Shown: positions 10,597 to 21,424, counted from the stretch's first letter. The stretch: 42,257 nucleotides of DNA from Acidobacteriota bacterium (GCA_016195265.1 JACPZW010000038.1:1-42257); one strand, 5' to 3'. Notes: generated by a model not told the origin, from the letters alone. Program-made: numbers and translations.

Positions 10597-11577
10597 TTAC
10601 CCCAGAATCAGTGAGGGATGCAAAAGTCCCAGGGCCGCCATCGGCTCGGCAATGCCGACCAGGTCTCCGCCGGAATCCAGCAGTCGAATCAATACGGGGA
10701 CGGGGATCTTTTCCGGGGACCGGCGCTGGAAAAAGTCCCCGTCCCGCTTTTCCAGGTCCGCCGGGCCGAGATTCCGGCCGTTCCGAGCGTGGCGGACGCC
10801 CTCCGGCGTCAGAACCACCCGTGCGAGATGAGGCAGCATGTCCGCCGGCGGGATAACGTGGCGCAGGGTGGCGGCCGGATCGCGTTCGGCCGTGTCCAGC
10901 GCGATCGCGGCGTCCAGGCTGAAGTCGCCGCTGCGCGTGCGCCGCAGCGCCACCAGGTGCGCGCCGACGCCGAGCCGCGCGCCCAGATCTTGGGCCAGGG
11001 CGCGGACGTAGAAGCCGGCGGAGCACTCCAGTCGCAGCGACACGCGGTCAGCGTCCACGCTGGTGATCTCGAGGAGGCCAACCGTGACCTGCGTTGGGGC
11101 AGGCAAGCTGGCAGAAACGGCCACAGGGTCCGACCCCGGTCCGACCCTGGTCCGACCCCGGTCGGACCTTCGAGCCTGTCGGGCGAGTGTGTAGCTCCGA
11201 ATGCCGTCGATGAACTTGGCGGAAAACGCCGGTGGCTGCTGGAGGAACGTGCCGCGGAACGCGTCGAGCGCGGCGTCGATGGCGTCGCGTGACGGCCACG
11301 GCCCCGGCGACACCGGGCCGACCGGGGTGCCTTGCGCATCGCCGGTATCGGTCGCCGCGCCCAGGCGGACGACCGCCAAGTAAGACTTGTCGCTCGCGCT
11401 CATGAACTTCGCCAGCCGCGTGGCGCGGCCGAGGACGAGCGGCAGGACGCCGGTCGCCAGCGGATCCAGCGTCCCCGTGTGCCCGATGCGCCGCTCGCGC
11501 AGCACGCGACGCATCCGTGCGACGACGTCGTGTGACGTCGGACCCGCGGGCTTGTCGATGATGAGGAGGCCGTCCAT
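10597..11577 (-). CDS. truB: tRNA pseudouridine(55) synthase TruB
   Basis: The 326-residue protein starts with MDGLLIIDKPAGPTSHDVV and has the catalytic motif GHTGTLDPLATGVLPL with Asp38. It makes pseudouridine 55 in the T-loop of tRNAs. CSAGFYVRALAQDLG is the usual second motif. Two pieces are foreign to the family. One is an Arg/Gly/Asp-rich loop of about 20 residues (bases 11117-11170) encoded by GGTCCGACCC words. The other is in the C-terminal domain, where KRDGDFFQRRSPEKIP comes from a GGGGACGGGGA hairpin (10696-10746). Both lie in frame and away from the active site. The gene precedes rpsO; ribF, often next to truB, is absent. Confidence 0.96.
   Translation of the reverse strand: MDGLLIIDKPAGPTSHDVVARMRRVLRERRIGHTGTLDPLATGVLPLVLGRATRLAKFMSASDKSYLAVVRLGAATDTGDAQGTPVGPVSPGPWPSRDAIDAALDAFRGTFLQQPPAFSAKFIDGIRSYTLARQARRSDRGRTRVGPGSDPVAVSASLPAPTQVTVGLLEITSVDADRVSLRLECSAGFYVRALAQDLGARLGVGAHLVALRRTRSGDFSLDAAIALDTAERDPAATLRHVIPPADMLPHLARVVLTPEGVRHARNGRNLGPADLEKRDGDFFQRRSPEKIPVPVLIRLLDSGGDLVGIAEPMAALGLLHPSLILG
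10696..10746. repeat. GGGGACGGGGAC-type inverted repeat in truB
   Basis: GGGACGGGGATCTTTTCC (from 10697) pairs with GGAAAAAGTCCCCGTCCC (to 10746) at 16 of 18 positions. It is coding and in frame. A sister element lies at 21750-21790. Confidence 0.8.
11117..11170. repeat. GGTCCGACCC word repeat in truB
   Basis: The 10-nt word is repeated about four times, with a final GGTCGGACC in opposite orientation. It is read in frame as Arg/Gly/Asp-rich peptide. Confidence 0.75.
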
Positions 11578-11579
11578 TG

Positions 11580-11620
11580 AAGGGCTAAGGGCTAATGGCT
11601 GAGGGCTGAGGGCGACAGCC
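11580..11620. repeat. Short-word repeat (AGGGCTA/GAGGGCT) upstream of truB
   Basis: The word AGGGCTA or GAGGGCT is repeated about five times in the gap between nrnA and truB, just before the truB start. Confidence 0.75.
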
Positions 11621-11625
11621 GATCG

Positions 11626-12603
11626 TCAGGATCGCGCGCCCGACTGCGATGCAATCGCGTGCGCGACCTGCCCGACCAGCGTCGCCCGCAGCGCGTCGAG
11701 CGCCCCGGTGACCGTACACCCGGCGGCGTTCTTGTGCCCGCCGCCGCCGTGCTCCTTCGCGACCGCGCCGATGTCGATGCTGCCTTTCGATCGCAGGCTC
11801 ACCCGGTACTGATCACCGTCCATCTTCTTGAAGAAGATCACGGCCTGAATCTCTTTCACCGTGAGCGGCTGGTTGATCAGTCCCTCGGTGTCCTCGTATG
11901 TGGTGCCGGCCGCCTGCGCGATGGCGGGATCGACCGCGAGGACGGCGATGCGTCCAGTCCGGTCGACCTGCATCGTGCTGAGGATCGCGCCGTGCAGCCG
12001 CAACCGCCCCGGCGTGTTGTCGTCGAACACCTGGCGCGCCATCGCGACGGGATCGACGCCGGCTTCGAGCAGCTGCCGGCAGATGTCGAACGTGCGCGCC
12101 GACAGGCTCGAGTAGTGAAACGATCCGGTGTCGGTGAGGATCGCGAGGTACACGTACGTGGCGATTTCGCGCGACAGCGGCACGCCGAGCGCGACCACGA
12201 GGTCGAACACCATTTCGCCGCACGCGGCCGCGCGGGAATCGAACCAGTTGATCCGGCCGTAGTTCGTGTTGCCGGGATGATGATCGATGTTGATGACGAC
12301 GCTGGCGTCGAGGCCCGCGACGCCCGTGCGGGACAGATCGCCGCACTCCATGATGATCGCCGCGTCGAACGCCTCGTCCACCCGCGGCGCGATGCGGATG
12401 TCCGGCACGCCGGGGAGCGCCATGAGCGTCGGCGGGGCGGGGTCGGCGTTGACCACCGTCGCGTCCTTGCCGAGCGCGCGCAGCGCGTAGGCCATCGCGA
12501 GCTGCGATCCGATGGAGTCGCCGTCGGGCCGCGCGTGCGACGACAGCACGAACCGCTGGCGCGCGCGGATCGCGCCGACAATTGACGCGATCTCAGGAGC
12601 CAT
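11626..12603 (-). CDS. nrnA: DHH/DHHA1 phosphoesterase, NrnA-like (oligoribonuclease / pAp phosphatase)
   Basis: The 325-residue protein has the DHH motifs SSHARPDGDS, the aspartate in ECGD and NIDHHPGNTNYG, and the C-terminal DHHA1 motif GGGGHKNAAG. It should use Mn2+ to degrade 2-5 nt RNAs and to dephosphorylate pAp. The ATG at 12603 overlaps the end of rbfA by 11 bases and is preferred over an upstream in-frame start inside rbfA, because the protein from here aligns with family starts. Its place between rbfA and truB is conserved in many bacteria. Confidence 0.93.
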   Translation of the reverse strand: MAPEIASIVGAIRARQRFVLSSHARPDGDSIGSQLAMAYALRALGKDATVVNADPAPPTLMALPGVPDIRIAPRVDEAFDAAIIMECGDLSRTGVAGLDASVVINIDHHPGNTNYGRINWFDSRAAACGEMVFDLVVALGVPLSREIATYVYLAILTDTGSFHYSSLSARTFDICRQLLEAGVDPVAMARQVFDDNTPGRLRLHGAILSTMQVDRTGRIAVLAVDPAIAQAAGTTYEDTEGLINQPLTVKEIQAVIFFKKMDGDQYRVSLRSKGSIDIGAVAKEHGGGGHKNAAGCTVTGALDALRATLVGQVAHAIASQSGARS

Positions 12604-12964
12604 CGTCCTCGGGCTTCGGTTCGGCGTGGAGCTCGTGCAGCAGCTGTTCGATCCGGTCCTGCCCGGCGATCGACTCGTCATAGGTGAAGATGAGCTCGGG
12701 GACGCGTTTCAGGCGCAGGCGGGATCCGATCTGACGGCGCAGAAACGACGCGGCCCGGCCCAGGGCCCTCCCGGAATTCGCCCGTGCTGTGTCGTCGCCC
12801 AGCGTGGTGTAGAAGACGCGGGCCTGCTGGAGGTCCGGCGTCACCTGGACGCGTGTCAGCGTGACGAACCCGATGCCGGGATCGTGCACCTCGCGCGTCA
12901 GCAGCGTCGCCAGCTCGGCGCGCAGCTCCTCGGCGACGCGATCGGGACGGGAGCCTTGGGACAT
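12593..12964 (-). CDS. rbfA: Ribosome-binding factor A
   Basis: The 123-residue protein is a KH-fold 30S maturation factor. RPDRVAEELRAELATLLTREVHDP is the usual start region and FVTLTRVQVTPDLQQARVFY the central strand pair. It binds the 16S 5' helix during late small-subunit assembly. It lies 91 bases after infB, in a gap filled by a short-word inverted repeat, and overlaps nrnA. Confidence 0.96.
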   Translation of the reverse strand: MSQGSRPDRVAEELRAELATLLTREVHDPGIGFVTLTRVQVTPDLQQARVFYTTLGDDTARANSGRALGRAASFLRRQIGSRLRLKRVPELIFTYDESIAGQDRIEQLLHELHAEPKPEDDGS

Positions 12965-12975
12965 GACTTGAACGG

Positions 12976-13048
12976 CAGAAGTGAGAAGGAAGAAGTTAGA
13001 AGTTGAAGTTGCGAAGTTCCAGCTCTGACTTCTAAGTTCTAACTTCTG
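12976..13048. repeat. Short-word inverted repeat (GAAGTTA) between infB and rbfA
   Basis: Left arm words AGAAGT, GAAGTTA and GAAGTTG; right arm GACTTCTAAGTTCTAACTTC. The arms are imperfect complements separated by about 20 bases and fill the gap. Confidence 0.85.
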
Positions 13049-13055
13049 ACGCCGG

Positions 13056-15809
13056 CTATGCCGGCGTCAGCACTCTCTCCATCGCGAAGACTTCGATCAC
13101 GTCGCCGACCTTGATGTCGTTGTACTTCTCGAAGCCGATGCCGCACTCGAACCCGGCCCTGACTTCGCTCGCATCGTCCTTGAAGCGGCGCAGCGATCCG
13201 ATCTTGCCCTCGTAGACGACGACGCTGTCGCGGAGCAGGCGGGCCTGCGTGTCGCCGGCGCGCGTGATGCGGCCTTCGGTGACCATGCAGCCGGCGATGG
13301 TCCCGTACTTCGGCACCTTGAACGTGTTGCGGACGGCGGCGACGCCGATGCGCACTTCCCTGAACGTCGGCTCGAGCAGCCCCGTCATCGCCTTCTTCAT
13401 CTCGTCGGTCACGTTGTAGATGACCGAGTGCTGGCGGATCTCGACGCGCTCGCGCGCGGCGATGTCCTCGGCGTTCCGATCCGGGCGGACGTTGAACGCG
13501 ATGATGATGGCGTTCGACGCGGACGCCAGCAGCACGTCCGATTCGTTCACGGCGCCGACGCCCGAATGGATGATCCGGACCTTCACCTTCTCGTCCGTCA
13601 GCTTCGCGAGCGTGTCGGCGAGCACCTCGGCCGAGCCCTGGACGTCCGCCTTGATGATGATCGGCAGTTCCTTCATGCCGCCTTCGGCGATCTGCGCCTG
13701 CAGCGACTCGAGCGTAAGGCGCGATCCCTTCGCGCCGAGCGACCGGACCTTGGCCTGCTCCTCGCGGAAGGTCGCGATGTGCCGCGCCTTGGCCGCGTCG
13801 GCCACCTGGAAGACGTCGCCCGGCTGCGGCAGTCCGGCGAGGCCGAGCACTTCGACCGGCGTCGACGGACCGGCCGACTTCACCGGCTTGCCGCGGTCGT
13901 CGATCAGCGCGCGGACGCGGCCGACGATCGGTCCGGCGATGAACGTTTCGCCGACGTTCAGCGTGCCGTCCTGCACGAGCACCGTCGCCACCGGGCCGCG
14001 GCCCTTGTCGAGCTTCGACTCGAGCACCGTACCCGACGCACTGCGCTTGGGATTCGCCTTCAGCTCGCCGATGTCGCTGACGAGCAGGATCATCTCGAGC
14101 AGCGAATCGATGTTCTGCTTCTTCTTGGCGGAGACTTCGACCGTGACTGTCTGGCCGCCCCATTCTTCCGGCATGAGGCCGAGGTCGGTCAGCTCGCGCT
14201 TCACTTTTTCCGGGCTGGCGTTCGGTTTGTCGACCTTGTTGATCGCCACGATGATCGGCACGTTGGCCGCCTTCGCGTGATCGATCGCCTCCTTGGTCTG
14301 CGGCATGACGCCATCGTCGGCCGCGACCACCAGCACGACGATATCGGTGACCTTCGCGCCGCGGGCGCGCATCAGCGTGAACGCTTCGTGGCCCGGCGTG
14401 TCCAGGAAGACGATGTCGCGCGTGTTGATCGTGACGTGATACGCGCCGATGTGCTGCGTGATGCCGCCGGCTTCGCGCTCGGCGACACGCGTCGTGCGGA
14501 TCGCGTCGAGCAGGCTCGTCTTGCCGTGGTCCACGTGGCCCATGACGGTGACGACCGGCGCACGCGTCACGACGTCTTCGGCGCGCGATTCGCCTTCGTC
14601 CGCCTGCAGCAGCTCCTCTTCGAAGCTCTGCATCTGCACGTCCGCCCCGAACTCGCGCGCGATCATCGTCGCGGTTTCCGTGTCGAGCGCCGAGTTGATG
14701 GTCAGCATCAGCCGCTTCATCAGCAGCTTCGCGAGGACGTCCTTCACGCGGAGATCGAGCTTGTCCGCGAGATCCTTCACCGTCATGCCTTCGGCGAGCG
14801 TGATGCTGCGCGTGACGGGCGGCGGCGCGGTCGGCAGCGGCGGCGGCGCGGGCCGTGGATCGCGCCGTTGACTGGCCGCGGGCCGTCCGGTCCCGCCGGG
14901 CCGCTGTTGATACGACGGCCGCGACGGCATGCCGGGCCGCTGCGGATACTGGCCGGGCCGCGGCGGCAGACCCGGTGTCTGCGTGCGGATCGGCTGCGAG
15001 GGCAGCGGGCGTGGTCCGCCCATCGGGGGCCGAGACGAGGGATACGGCGGTCTCGGTCCGGCGGGTCCCGCCGGACGCGGAGGCTGCGGCGTCGCGGGAC
15101 GCGCGCCTGCACCAGCCGGTGTCGCGGCGGCTGCAGGACGCGCGGCGGCCGGCGGCGCCGCCTTCAGTGCGGGCCGTGGCGCAACGCGCGGCGGCGCGCT
15201 CGTCGGCAGCGGCGGCGTGGGCGACGTCGGCCGCTGCTCTTCGATGCGCAGGCGCAAGGTCGGCGGCACGACGCGGCCGGGCACAATGGGTTTCGGTGCG
15301 GGCGGCGCGACCTTCGTGGCCCTCGGTTGCTCGGGCGCTGGCGACTCTACGGCCGGCGGTTCAGCAGGCGGCGCGGCGTGCGCGACGGCCGCGGGCGTCT
15401 CCAGGACGGGCGCCGGTTCGGACGCCGGCGCTTCCTCGACGGGCGCGGCCTCGACTGGCTCCGGCTCTTCGATCGGTGCGGGCTCGGCGACGGCGGCAGG
15501 CTTCGCGGCCTTCACGAGCCGTGGCGGCGGCAGCGCGGGCGCAGTCGGCTTCAGCGGCTCCGGCGCCTTCTTGGCGGTCGCGCCCTTCTTGCCCTTCGCC
15601 GCGGGCGTCTCGGCGAACATGTCGCCGGACGGCAGCGCGATCTTCCGCAGTTTGGCCTGGCGCTCGACGAATTGGCGGCCGACGACCTCCTCGATGGTGC
15701 TCGAGGCGCTCTTGACGTCGATGCCGCTCTCCTTCTTGAGCAGCGACACGACTTCCTGGCTCGACAAGCCGAGCAGTTCCGCGACCTTGTAAATCCGAAC
15801 AGTGGCCAA
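13056..15809 (-). CDS. infB: Translation initiation factor IF-2
   Basis: The 917-residue protein starts with an IF2-N domain ([20 protein letters not shown]). A Pro/Ala-rich linker (about 60-335) and a second IF2-N domain (about 338-392) follow. The GTPase has GHVDHGKT (about 421), DTPGHEAF and NKVDKPNA, and the C-terminal domains bind fMet-tRNA and end in [11 protein letters not shown]. The start is TTG at 15809, 7 bases after GAGGAC. IF-2 brings initiator tRNA to the 30S subunit and drives subunit joining. The linker is longer than average and strongly Pro/Arg/Gly-rich; this composition leaves very long open frames on the other strand, which are not genes. Confidence 0.98.
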   Translation of the reverse strand: MATVRIYKVAELLGLSSQEVVSLLKKESGIDVKSASSTIEEVVGRQFVERQAKLRKIALPSGDMFAETPAAKGKKGATAKKAPEPLKPTAPALPPPRLVKAAKPAAVAEPAPIEEPEPVEAAPVEEAPASEPAPVLETPAAVAHAAPPAEPPAVESPAPEQPRATKVAPPAPKPIVPGRVVPPTLRLRIEEQRPTSPTPPLPTSAPPRVAPRPALKAAPPAAARPAAAATPAGAGARPATPQPPRPAGPAGPRPPYPSSRPPMGGPRPLPSQPIRTQTPGLPPRPGQYPQRPGMPSRPSYQQRPGGTGRPAASQRRDPRPAPPPLPTAPPPVTRSITLAEGMTVKDLADKLDLRVKDVLAKLLMKRLMLTINSALDTETATMIAREFGADVQMQSFEEELLQADEGESRAEDVVTRAPVVTVMGHVDHGKTSLLDAIRTTRVAEREAGGITQHIGAYHVTINTRDIVFLDTPGHEAFTLMRARGAKVTDIVVLVVAADDGVMPQTKEAIDHAKAANVPIIVAINKVDKPNASPEKVKRELTDLGLMPEEWGGQTVTVEVSAKKKQNIDSLLEMILLVSDIGELKANPKRSASGTVLESKLDKGRGPVATVLVQDGTLNVGETFIAGPIVGRVRALIDDRGKPVKSAGPSTPVEVLGLAGLPQPGDVFQVADAAKARHIATFREEQAKVRSLGAKGSRLTLESLQAQIAEGGMKELPIIIKADVQGSAEVLADTLAKLTDEKVKVRIIHSGVGAVNESDVLLASASNAIIIAFNVRPDRNAEDIAARERVEIRQHSVIYNVTDEMKKAMTGLLEPTFREVRIGVAAVRNTFKVPKYGTIAGCMVTEGRITRAGDTQARLLRDSVVVYEGKIGSLRRFKDDASEVRAGFECGIGFEKYNDIKVGDVIEVFAMERVLTPA

Positions 15810-15828
15810 TCTATGTCCTCAAAGAATC

Positions 15829-15905
15829 AAATGCAGAAATGCAGGAACGCCGTGCCTTCTTACATTCTTGCATTCTTGCATTCTTGCATTCCGCATTCCT
15901 GCATT
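15829..15905. repeat. Short-word inverted repeat (GCATTCTT) between nusA and infB
   Basis: Left arm with AAATGCAG words, right arm with four to five GCATTCTT/GCATTCC words (about 15863-15905). It fills the gap between nusA and infB, where many genomes have ylxR and an L7Ae-like gene. Confidence 0.85.
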
Positions 15906-17334
15906 ACTCCGTCGTTCCCTCGGCGCGCGCCGCGGCCAAGATCTTCTCGGCCGTCTTGCCGCCGATGCCCGGAATCTCCGACAGCTGCTCGGCCGTGGCG
16001 GCGGCGAGCGCGTCGACGGTGGCAAAGCCGCCGGCGACGAGCTTGCGGACGGTTTTCTCACCGATGCCTGCCAGCGAGTAGGGGAGCGGGGAGTCGGCCG
16101 CTTCCACCTTCGCCGGCACGTCTGCTGCCGGCTCCGCGCCGGCTTCCGCCTTCGCTGGTGTCTCGCTGTCTTCGCGGGTCCCGACACCGGCGTCGGCGGT
16201 CACGTCCGCGCCCGCCTCGGCGCCTTCAGCGGCCGGGACTTCGAGTTCGCCGAACTGCGCCTCGACCTCGCGGCGCTTCTCTTCCTCGCTCTTGATGTCG
16301 ATGCGCCAGCCGGTGAGCTTCGCCGCGAGCCGGACGTTCTGCCCCTTCTTGCCGATGGCGAGTGACAGCTGCTTGTCTTCGACGATGACTTCCATCACGC
16401 GCTCGCGGTCGTCGACGATCGACACGCGCTGCACCTTCGCCGGGCTCAGCGCGTTGGTGACGAACGCGATCGGATCCTCGGAGAACTCGACGATGTCGAT
16501 CTTCTCGCCACGGAGCTCGCGGATGATGGACTGGACGCGCGTGCCCTTCATGCCGACGCACGCGCCGACCGGATCCACGTCGCGCTCACGCGAGAAGACC
16601 GCGACCTTCGCCCGATCGCCCGCTTCGCGCACCGCGCCGCGGATGTTGACGGTCCCGTCGTAGATTTCCGGCACTTCCTGCTCGAACAGCTTGATGAGCA
16701 GCGCCGGATCGGTGCGCGACAGCACGATCTGCGGGCCCTTCGCGCTGCGGTTGACGCCCTTGATGACGGTCCGCACGCGGTCGCCCGGCGAGTAGCTCTC
16801 CGCGCGCGACTGGTCCTTGCGCGGCAGGACGGCTTCGATGCGTCCGACCTCGAGGATGATGTCGCCGTTCTCGAAGCGCTTCACGATGCCGTTGACGACG
16901 TCGCCGATGCGCTGGTTGTACTCGGCGAAGATGTTCTCGCGCTCGGCCTCGCGGACCTTCTGGAAGATGACCTGCTTGGCCGTCTGCGCGGCGATGCGCC
17001 CCAGCACTTCGGTCGGCTTCGGGAATTCCATTTCGTCGCCGAGTTCGATGCTGCTGGCGACCTCGTCACCGTAGAGCGGCCGGTACATCTCGCGCGCCTC
17101 GGCGATCGAGATCTCGGTCGCCGCGTTGGTGACGTCCTCGACGACCGTCTTCAGCGCGAACAGATCGACCTGCCCGGTGTCCAGGTTGAAGCGCGTCTTC
17201 AGGTTCTCGCCCGTCTTGTAGTACTTGCGCGAGGCGGTCGCCACGGCTTCTTCGATGGCGCTGATCACGACATCGGGCTCGATGCCCTTTTCCTTGGCGA
17301 GCGCTTCGATGGTTTGCTGCAGAGGATTCGACAT
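15904..17334 (-). CDS. nusA: Transcription termination/antitermination protein NusA
   Basis: The 476-residue protein has the NusA N-terminal RNA-polymerase-binding domain, an S1 domain ([21 protein letters not shown]), and two KH domains ([12 protein letters not shown] and [19 protein letters not shown]). After an Ala/Glu-rich linker (about 355-415) comes a helix-hairpin-helix tail ([16 protein letters not shown], ending in [13 protein letters not shown]). It controls pausing, termination and rRNA antitermination. The ATG lies 3 bases after the rimP stop, so the two are surely cotranscribed. Confidence 0.98.
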   Translation of the reverse strand: MSNPLQQTIEALAKEKGIEPDVVISAIEEAVATASRKYYKTGENLKTRFNLDTGQVDLFALKTVVEDVTNAATEISIAEAREMYRPLYGDEVASSIELGDEMEFPKPTEVLGRIAAQTAKQVIFQKVREAERENIFAEYNQRIGDVVNGIVKRFENGDIILEVGRIEAVLPRKDQSRAESYSPGDRVRTVIKGVNRSAKGPQIVLSRTDPALLIKLFEQEVPEIYDGTVNIRGAVREAGDRAKVAVFSRERDVDPVGACVGMKGTRVQSIIRELRGEKIDIVEFSEDPIAFVTNALSPAKVQRVSIVDDRERVMEVIVEDKQLSLAIGKKGQNVRLAAKLTGWRIDIKSEEEKRREVEAQFGELEVPAAEGAEAGADVTADAGVGTREDSETPAKAEAGAEPAADVPAKVEAADSPLPYSLAGIGEKTVRKLVAGGFATVDALAAATAEQLSEIPGIGGKTAEKILAAARAEGTTE

Positions 17335-17337
17335 ATC

Positions 17338-17823
17338 TTAGAATTCCACTTCGAGATTCGCTCTCGTAATCAGATCGATCCGCACGCGGTGCGCGCGGCC
17401 GTCGTCGCCGTCGATCAACACGTCCTGGCCGTCCATCCCGCCGAGGATCCCCTTGAAGAACCCCTGGCCGTCCACCTTCTCGCGCATGACGACCTTCGCG
17501 CGCCGGCCCGCGAAGCGCCGGTAGTCCCCGGCCTTCCGCAGCGGCCGATCCAGGCCCGGCGACGACACCTCCAGGGTGTAGGCCGTCGGCACTACATCGT
17601 CCACGTCGAGCAGCGCGCTCAAATCGCGGCTCACGTGTGCGCAATCCTCGACGCTCACACACTCTTCCGCGATCGCCGCCGGCCCCGGACGATCGATCTG
17701 AATCCGGAGAACCATGCCGCTGGCCTCGCGCCGGAACTGCACGTCCCAGATCTCGAGGCCGAACGTCCCCGCGACGCGCGCCGCGAGCGCCCGAACCTGC
17801 TCGACCACATCAGCCGGGGGCAT
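17338..17823 (-). CDS. rimP: Ribosome maturation factor RimP
   Basis: The 161-residue protein has the RimP landmarks LEIWDVQFRREASGMVLRI, VSRDLSALLDVDDVV, YTLEVSSPGLDRPL and the C-terminal SH3-like domain. It assists 30S assembly. It opens the rimP-nusA-infB-rbfA-nrnA-truB-rpsO-pnp run. AAGGGCC stands upstream of the ATG. A hairpin with a T-tract just upstream (17843-17864) may end rimO transcripts or attenuate this operon. Confidence 0.96.
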   Translation of the reverse strand: MPPADVVEQVRALAARVAGTFGLEIWDVQFRREASGMVLRIQIDRPGPAAIAEECVSVEDCAHVSRDLSALLDVDDVVPTAYTLEVSSPGLDRPLRKAGDYRRFAGRRAKVVMREKVDGQGFFKGILGGMDGQDVLIDGDDGRAHRVRIDLITRANLEVEF

Positions 17824-17842
17824 TGCGAAGGGCCCTTAAACG

Positions 17843-17864
17843 AAAAAAGTGGGCACACGCCCAC
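17843..17864 (-). terminator. Intrinsic terminator or attenuator before rimP
   Basis: On the - strand, GTGGGC-gtgt-GCCCAC is followed directly by TTTTTT. It lies 63 bases after the rimO stop and 20 bases before the rimP ATG. A terminator for rimO is the simple reading. A rimP-leader attenuator is possible, since structured rimP leaders ending in terminators are known in other bacteria. Confidence 0.8.
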
Positions 17865-17895
17865 CTCAGCTCTACAGCTAGGCTTCGAACACATA

Positions 17896-17901
17896 ACTAT
17901 A
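17896..17901 (-). promoter_or_regulatory. Possible -10 box of the rimP operon
   Basis: TATAGT on the - strand within an AT-rich patch that is rare in this GC-rich DNA. It lies between the rimO end and the terminator-like hairpin. No clear -35 box is seen. Confidence 0.3.
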
Positions 17902-17907
17902 ACACAC

Positions 17908-17932
17908 GGTCCAGCGAAAGCCGGACACTACA
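17908..17932. repeat. REP-like palindrome (GTAGTGTCCGGC family) at the rimO stop
   Basis: On the - strand it reads GTAGTGTCCGGC-ttt-CGCTGGACC, an imperfect stem. The TAG in GTAG is the rimO stop codon (17928-17930). Confidence 0.8.
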
Positions 17933-19364
17933 GGGTGATGGGGCGGGCGACGAGGTCGTATTCGCGGGCGTCCACGATCTCCACGTCGGCGAACCCGCCG
18001 GTGCTGTAGGACGAGGGATCGCACTCGGTGAGGTAGACACAGGCGTCGATGTCCGGCGCCTGGGTGGCCAGCCGCGCCCGCAGGACCAAATCGTGCTCGG
18101 ATGAAGGACCGTCCACGATGACCCGGGCCCGCTCGCCGACGCGGGCGCGCAGCCGCCGCTGCACCAGCCGCTTCTGCAGGCCCATGACCCGCGATCGGCG
18201 TGACGCCTTGGCGGCCGCTGGAACGTCATCGTCGAACGCATACGCCGAGGTGCCCTCTTCGTGCGAGTACGTGAAGACGCCCACGTGATCGAACGCGTGG
18301 TCCGTGACGAACGCCGACAGCTCCTCGACATCCGCGTCGGTCTCGCCGGGGAAGCCGACGATGAACGTCGTGCGCAGCGCGACGCCGGGCACGCGGTCAC
18401 GGATGCGCGCGAGCAGCGTGTCGTAGCCCTGCCTTGTGCCCGGCCGCTTCATCTTCTTCAGGACCGGGTTCGACGCGTGCTGCAGCGGCAGGTCGATGTA
18501 TTTGCAGACCTTGTCGCACTCCGCCATCGCCGACAGCGTGTCCTCGTCGATCGTCGTGGGGTACAGATACAGCAGGCGAATCCATTCGAGGCCGTCGACG
18601 GTGTTGAGTTCGCGCAGCAGACGGGCGAGCGCGCCGCGTTCGTTTCGATCGATGCCGTAGAACGTCGTGTCCTGCGAAATCAGCAGCAGTTCCTTGACGC
18701 CGCGCGACGCGAGCGCGCGCGCTTCCCGGACGATCGAGTCGCTCGGACGGCTGCGGTAATTGCCGCGCAGCGTCGGGATGATGCAGAACGCACACTTGTA
18801 GTCGCAGCCTTCGGCGATCTTCACGTACGCGTAATGCTTCGGCGTCGCGAGGAGACGGGGGGTATCTGCATCGTAGAGATAGGTTGGCAGGGCAAGTGCT
18901 GGGTGCTGGGTGCTGAGTGCTGGGTGCGGTGCCGGGTGCTGGGTGCTGGGTGCGGCGCCGGGTGCGGCGCTGGGTGCTGAACGATGAAACGCCAGAGGCG
19001 ATGCACCGTTGCCGTTCGCGCCGCCGCCGATTGCGCGGACGATGTCGGGCACTTCGCCCGTGCCGAGGATGGCGTCGATCTCGGGAATCTGCGCCCTGAG
19101 CTCGTCTCGATAGCGCTCGGCCAGACAGCCGGTGACGATCAATCGCTGGCACGCGCCGCTGGTCTTCAGCTGCGCCATCTCCAGGATCGTGTCGACCGAC
19201 TCCTGCTTCGCCTTGTCGATGAACGCGCACGTGTTGACGACGAGAACGTCTGCGCCTGCCGCGTCCTGCGTCAGCTCGTGCCCCGCCTGTTGGGCGAGCC
19301 CCAGCATGACCTCGGAGTCGACGAGGTTTTTGGGGCAACCCAGACTGATGAGACCTATCTTCAT
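17928..19364 (-). CDS. rimO: Ribosomal protein S12 methylthiotransferase RimO
   Basis: The 478-residue protein is a radical-SAM methylthiotransferase acting on an aspartate of S12. The N-terminal UPF0004 domain has SLGCPKNLVDSE, NTCAF and VTGCLAERY, whose cysteines hold one 4Fe-4S cluster. GCDYKCAFCIIP is the radical-SAM CxxxCxxC. A C-terminal TRAM domain follows. ATG at 19364 starts at MKIGLISLGCPKN; an upstream in-frame extension is only repeat sequence. Residues about 127-157 are a foreign Ser/Thr/Gln/His/Pro/Ala linker encoded by GTGCTGGGTGCTGGG words, between the N-terminal and radical-SAM domains. The bases before the ATG are a repeat, with no Shine-Dalgarno sequence. The stop TAG belongs to a REP-like palindrome. 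Confidence 0.96.
   Translation of the reverse strand: MKIGLISLGCPKNLVDSEVMLGLAQQAGHELTQDAAGADVLVVNTCAFIDKAKQESVDTILEMAQLKTSGACQRLIVTGCLAERYRDELRAQIPEIDAILGTGEVPDIVRAIGGGANGNGASPLAFHRSAPSAAPGAAPSTQHPAPHPALSTQHPALALPTYLYDADTPRLLATPKHYAYVKIAEGCDYKCAFCIIPTLRGNYRSRPSDSIVREARALASRGVKELLLISQDTTFYGIDRNERGALARLLRELNTVDGLEWIRLLYLYPTTIDEDTLSAMAECDKVCKYIDLPLQHASNPVLKKMKRPGTRQGYDTLLARIRDRVPGVALRTTFIVGFPGETDADVEELSAFVTDHAFDHVGVFTYSHEEGTSAYAFDDDVPAAAKASRRSRVMGLQKRLVQRRLRARVGERARVIVDGPSSEHDLVLRARLATQAPDIDACVYLTECDPSSYSTGGFADVEIVDAREYDLVARPITL
18892..18985. repeat. Short-word repeat (GGGTGCT) inside rimO
   Basis: The 7-nt word GGGTGCT/GGGTGCG is repeated about ten times with a single orientation. It is read in frame as HPAP/STQ-type peptide. 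Confidence 0.85.
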
Positions 19365-19436
19365 AATGTGACTGGTGACTGGTGACTGGCGAGCCGGAAG
19401 CGTTCTTCCAGCCACCAGCCACGAGCCACCAGCCAC

Positions 19437-19438
<2 letters not shown>
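19365..19438. repeat. Short-word inverted repeat (GGTGACT / AGCCACC) between asnS and rimO
   Basis: Three GGTGACT words (19368-19390) face four AGCCACC-like words (19412-19438). It occupies the whole rimO leader, up to 2 bases from its ATG, and touches the asnS stop. Confidence 0.85.
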
Positions 19439-20713
<1,275 letters not shown>

Positions 20714-20732
<19 letters not shown>

Positions 20733-21424
20733 CGTTCCATCTTCTCACGCGCGGCCGTCGCGCGCGCGAGCGTCTCCTTTGTTGCGCCTCGCGCCAGTCC
20801 GTCGAACATCAGCGCCCCGTCGTAGCCGACTTTCTGAATCGTCGTCAGCACCGACGGCCAGTCAATTCCCCCCGCCGCGCCATCGAGCGGCACGTGGACG
20901 GCTTTCAAGTGCTCGGCCACGGTCTCGATCGCATCGACGAGGTCGCTGTTCTTCGCTGCGCCGGCCATGTCCAGGCAGACGCCGATGTCGGCGTCCACTC
21001 CGGTTTCCACGAAATGGGCGACCGACCCGATCGGCGTCATCGACGCCGAATCGATCGCGATCGTCACGCCGAGCGGCTGGGCGAGCGCCGCAAGTTTCTC
21101 CACGGCCTTCGCGGTCTCGCGTGGCGTCGTCGCCTGGACGATCAACGCCTTCACCGGAATCCGCCGGGCGATGAACAGCGCCTGCGCGGTCTCCTCGCCC
21201 GGCGCCGGCGCCGGAACCGTCACGTTGTGCAGGTCGAGGCCGGCTTCGGCGAGCCACTGCTGCAGATCCGCGATTGCCGAGTCGTTATGAAAGTCGATGT
21301 GGGTGCGGGCCGCGACGACCTCGACCGCCTCGAAACCGTGCGCCGCGATGTCCAGCAGATGCGCCCGCTGCAGGCGCTGCGAGCCGTATAGACGCGTCGA
21401 CACTCCGAAGGACCGCTTGGCCAA
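20714..21424 (-). CDS. Sugar phosphate isomerase/epimerase-like TIM-barrel protein
   Basis: The 236-residue protein matches the xylose-isomerase-like TIM-barrel family: [30 protein letters not shown] at the start, then [17 protein letters not shown] and [13 protein letters not shown], which hold the usual metal-binding acids and His. The substrate cannot be told. The start is TTG at 21424 by default, since no ATG is in frame nearby and no Shine-Dalgarno sequence is seen; the preceding bases are a repeat. It overlaps asnS. Confidence 0.75.

Noticed and set aside
12604..12681. 26-residue N-terminal extension of nrnA
   Set aside because: It lies inside rbfA in another frame. The family start fits the ATG at 12603.
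13428..16295. 955-codon open frame on the + strand opposite infB and nusA
   Set aside because: It lies antisense to infB, whose domains and motifs are unmistakable. The Arg/Asp-rich composition is what high-GC antisense frames give.
17864..17900. tRNA-like GTTCGAAGCC before rimP (- strand)
   Set aside because: It resembles a T-arm, but no acceptor, D or anticodon arms can be fitted around it.
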